Source: Coleofasciculaceae cyanobacterium SM2_1_6 (GTDB lineage Bacteria; Cyanobacteriota; Cyanobacteriia; Cyanobacteriales; JAAUUE01). From it: a stretch of DNA of 33,377 nt. Within the stretch, counting starts at the first letter, position 1, and each line of letters begins with the position of its first letter. A program made the translations under genes and the position numbers. Shown one piece after another: positions 32,385-33,377 of this stretch. The stretch spans positions 1-33,377 of the forward strand of contig JAAUUE010000007.1 of assembly GCA_012031635.1 (NCBI GenBank), written 5' to 3'. The notes under the pieces were generated by a model, which searched no databases, was not told the DNA's origin, and saw only the letters and a list, made by a program, of their open reading frames with translations.

Positions 32385-33155
32385 TTACTGAATTAGGGAG
32401 GTAATATCCTCATGGCATTCGTCAGAAAGGTAACACAATGCCCGGAATCTCAGCCCCACTAGTTGCTCGTAGAGAGGATTGATTTTACACATGGGGGGAA
32501 TGTGGACAACTTTGCGCCCAAATAGATTGATATCTCGCTCAAAAGGACATTGAGCAGGAATCAGCTTGCAGAGGAACCGGGCAATCTTTGGGTCTTGGAC
32601 ATCTAGACCATCCAGCCATTCTCGCACTGGGTTAAGGACATCGATACTAGGAGGAGATGCCATGGGAAACTCTGGACTGGCGGCGGAGACTGCCGTTTCT
32701 GGGGCATTTTGGGCTAGAGAGTCGGGGTGGCGATCGTCCTTGTTGGCAGGAGCAGCGATCGAGTCTTTATCAGTATAGAGATAAATAGTATGTTCTAGGG
32801 ATGCCAATACATCCGGCTGGAGGTTGAGAGCCTCAGCAAAGCGATGGAGAAGTTGGGATTCCGAACGGGTATACACCCCATCAGCGATCGCCACCATTAC
32901 CGCCGTCCGCATAAAGTTATCCGCCGTCACCGGATCATCCCCCAACTGTTGAGCAATTTTCTCTGGAGTAATTAGTTCAAGGGAGCAGTAATTTTTGCCC
33001 AGATTCATCTGCTCTAGGGTCAACTCCGCAATTAATTCCTGTTCTTGGGGATCAAAATCACCATCCGACCAAGCGATCGCCAATAGTCCTTGTAACCACG
33101 CTTCAATCTGGGCTTCAGTATAGGCAGGCAGAGGGGATAAAGTTTCACTCGTCAT
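32385..33155 (-). CDS. TerB-like and Mo-dependent nitrogenase C-terminal-like domain protein
   Basis: The protein has 256 residues from ATG; a TTG 21 bases upstream is in frame. Residues about 10-125 are TerB-like (LAIAWSDGDFDPQEQELIAE, then MVAIADGVYTRSESQLLHRF). This is the acidic helical fold linked to tellurite resistance and membrane stress, and its A-x-x-D-G repeats could bind metal. After a Pro/Ala-rich linker, residues about 170-256 match the Mo-dependent nitrogenase C-terminal family: VREWLDGLDVQDPKIARFLC, KLIPAQCPFERDINLFGRKV and HIPPMCKINPLYEQLVGLRF. That family is common in cyanobacteria, including non-fixers, and has no proven function. Cys-rich motifs (IPAQCPF, PPMCK, DEC) may bind metal. 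It heads a three-gene operon. Confidence 0.82.
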   Translation of the reverse strand: MTSETLSPLPAYTEAQIEAWLQGLLAIAWSDGDFDPQEQELIAELTLEQMNLGKNYCSLELITPEKIAQQLGDDPVTADNFMRTAVMVAIADGVYTRSESQLLHRFAEALNLQPDVLASLEHTIYLYTDKDSIAAPANKDDRHPDSLAQNAPETAVSAASPEFPMASPPSIDVLNPVREWLDGLDVQDPKIARFLCKLIPAQCPFERDINLFGRKVVHIPPMCKINPLYEQLVGLRFRALCYLSDECHEDITSLIQ

Positions 33156-33377
33156 AAACTTAGACCTTTGTATCAAAAAGTTGAACTAATTTAATTTTAA
33201 CCCTTGAACGGGCAAGCCACATTTAGTCCTAATACCAAATCCTATTATAGTAGAATACTAACAACTACCCATAACTTAACCAATGGTAATTGGTTATCGA
33301 CTTAATCTCTTCTTTCATTTCTTGCAACACGCAACACCTTTTACTCAATATATCTTCTAACTCTTTTATACTCCCTA

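Noticed and set aside
33177-33377. Right-edge non-coding stretch
   Set aside because: About 200 AT-rich bases with no convincing gene, terminator or promoter; only a small inverted pair around CCAATGGTAATTGG, too weak to report.

Overview
The window is chromosomal DNA from a cyanobacterium. The evidence is the frequent HIP1 octamer GCGATCGC, a geranylgeranyl reductase (chlP), a cytochrome b6-f small subunit (petG), a cyanobacterial-type Dps protein, an Asr1405/Asl0597-type small protein, a Mo-dependent nitrogenase C-terminal-like domain protein, and many short non-coding mobile repeats. I cannot assign a genus from the sequence alone.

Layout. 1-1.7 kb: end of a HEAT-repeat gene overlapping a cyclic-nucleotide-binding protein. 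1.7-6.3 kb: an island rich in toxin-antitoxin-like genes (lone DUF433, DUF433/DUF5615 pair, Rpn-tail-like peptide, ribbon-helix-helix antitoxin, a broken antitoxin) surrounding a cytoplasmic alpha-amylase. 6.4-10 kb: a frameshifted PotA-like ATPase, a peptidoglycan-binding/serine-hydrolase-like protein and a PIN toxin pair. 10-12 kb: an OFA-type MFS transporter with a small cupin, then an IS1-type transposase remnant. 12-17 kb: photosynthesis and housekeeping genes (a cytochrome b561-like protein, petG, an alpha/beta-hydrolase-like protein, chlP, Asr1405-like, dps). 17-20 kb: a frameshifted HAD hydrolase, a Uma2 nuclease-fold protein and a lone sugar-ABC permease. 20.6-30.8 kb: a signalling block with a PAS/GAF/GGDEF/EAL protein, a UgpC/MalK-type ATPase, a 927-residue REC-wHTH-HPt-REC-REC-GGDEF regulator and a divergent Cache-HAMP histidine kinase. 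30.8-33.4 kb: tRNA-Thr(UGU), a pentapeptide-repeat lipoprotein, and a three-gene minus-strand operon headed by a TerB/Mo-nitrogenase-C-terminal-like protein.

Three patterns stand out. First, three genes (PotA-like, HAD, histidine kinase) are each split by what looks like one lost base in a run of six identical bases. Two of the three lie in the same sequence, GGCGATCGCCCCC, on opposite strands. Residual assembly error or a methylation-linked base-calling artefact is the simplest reading. Second, three families of small non-autonomous repeat elements are visible. One has inserted with a TA duplication into an antitoxin-like gene, and precise removal rejoins that reading frame. Third, the divergent kinase/regulator pair next to a dual GGDEF-EAL protein forms a c-di-GMP signalling block whose central protein joins phosphorelay, DNA-binding and diguanylate cyclase modules in one chain. 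This is the best candidate for an unusual system here, although each module belongs to a known family.
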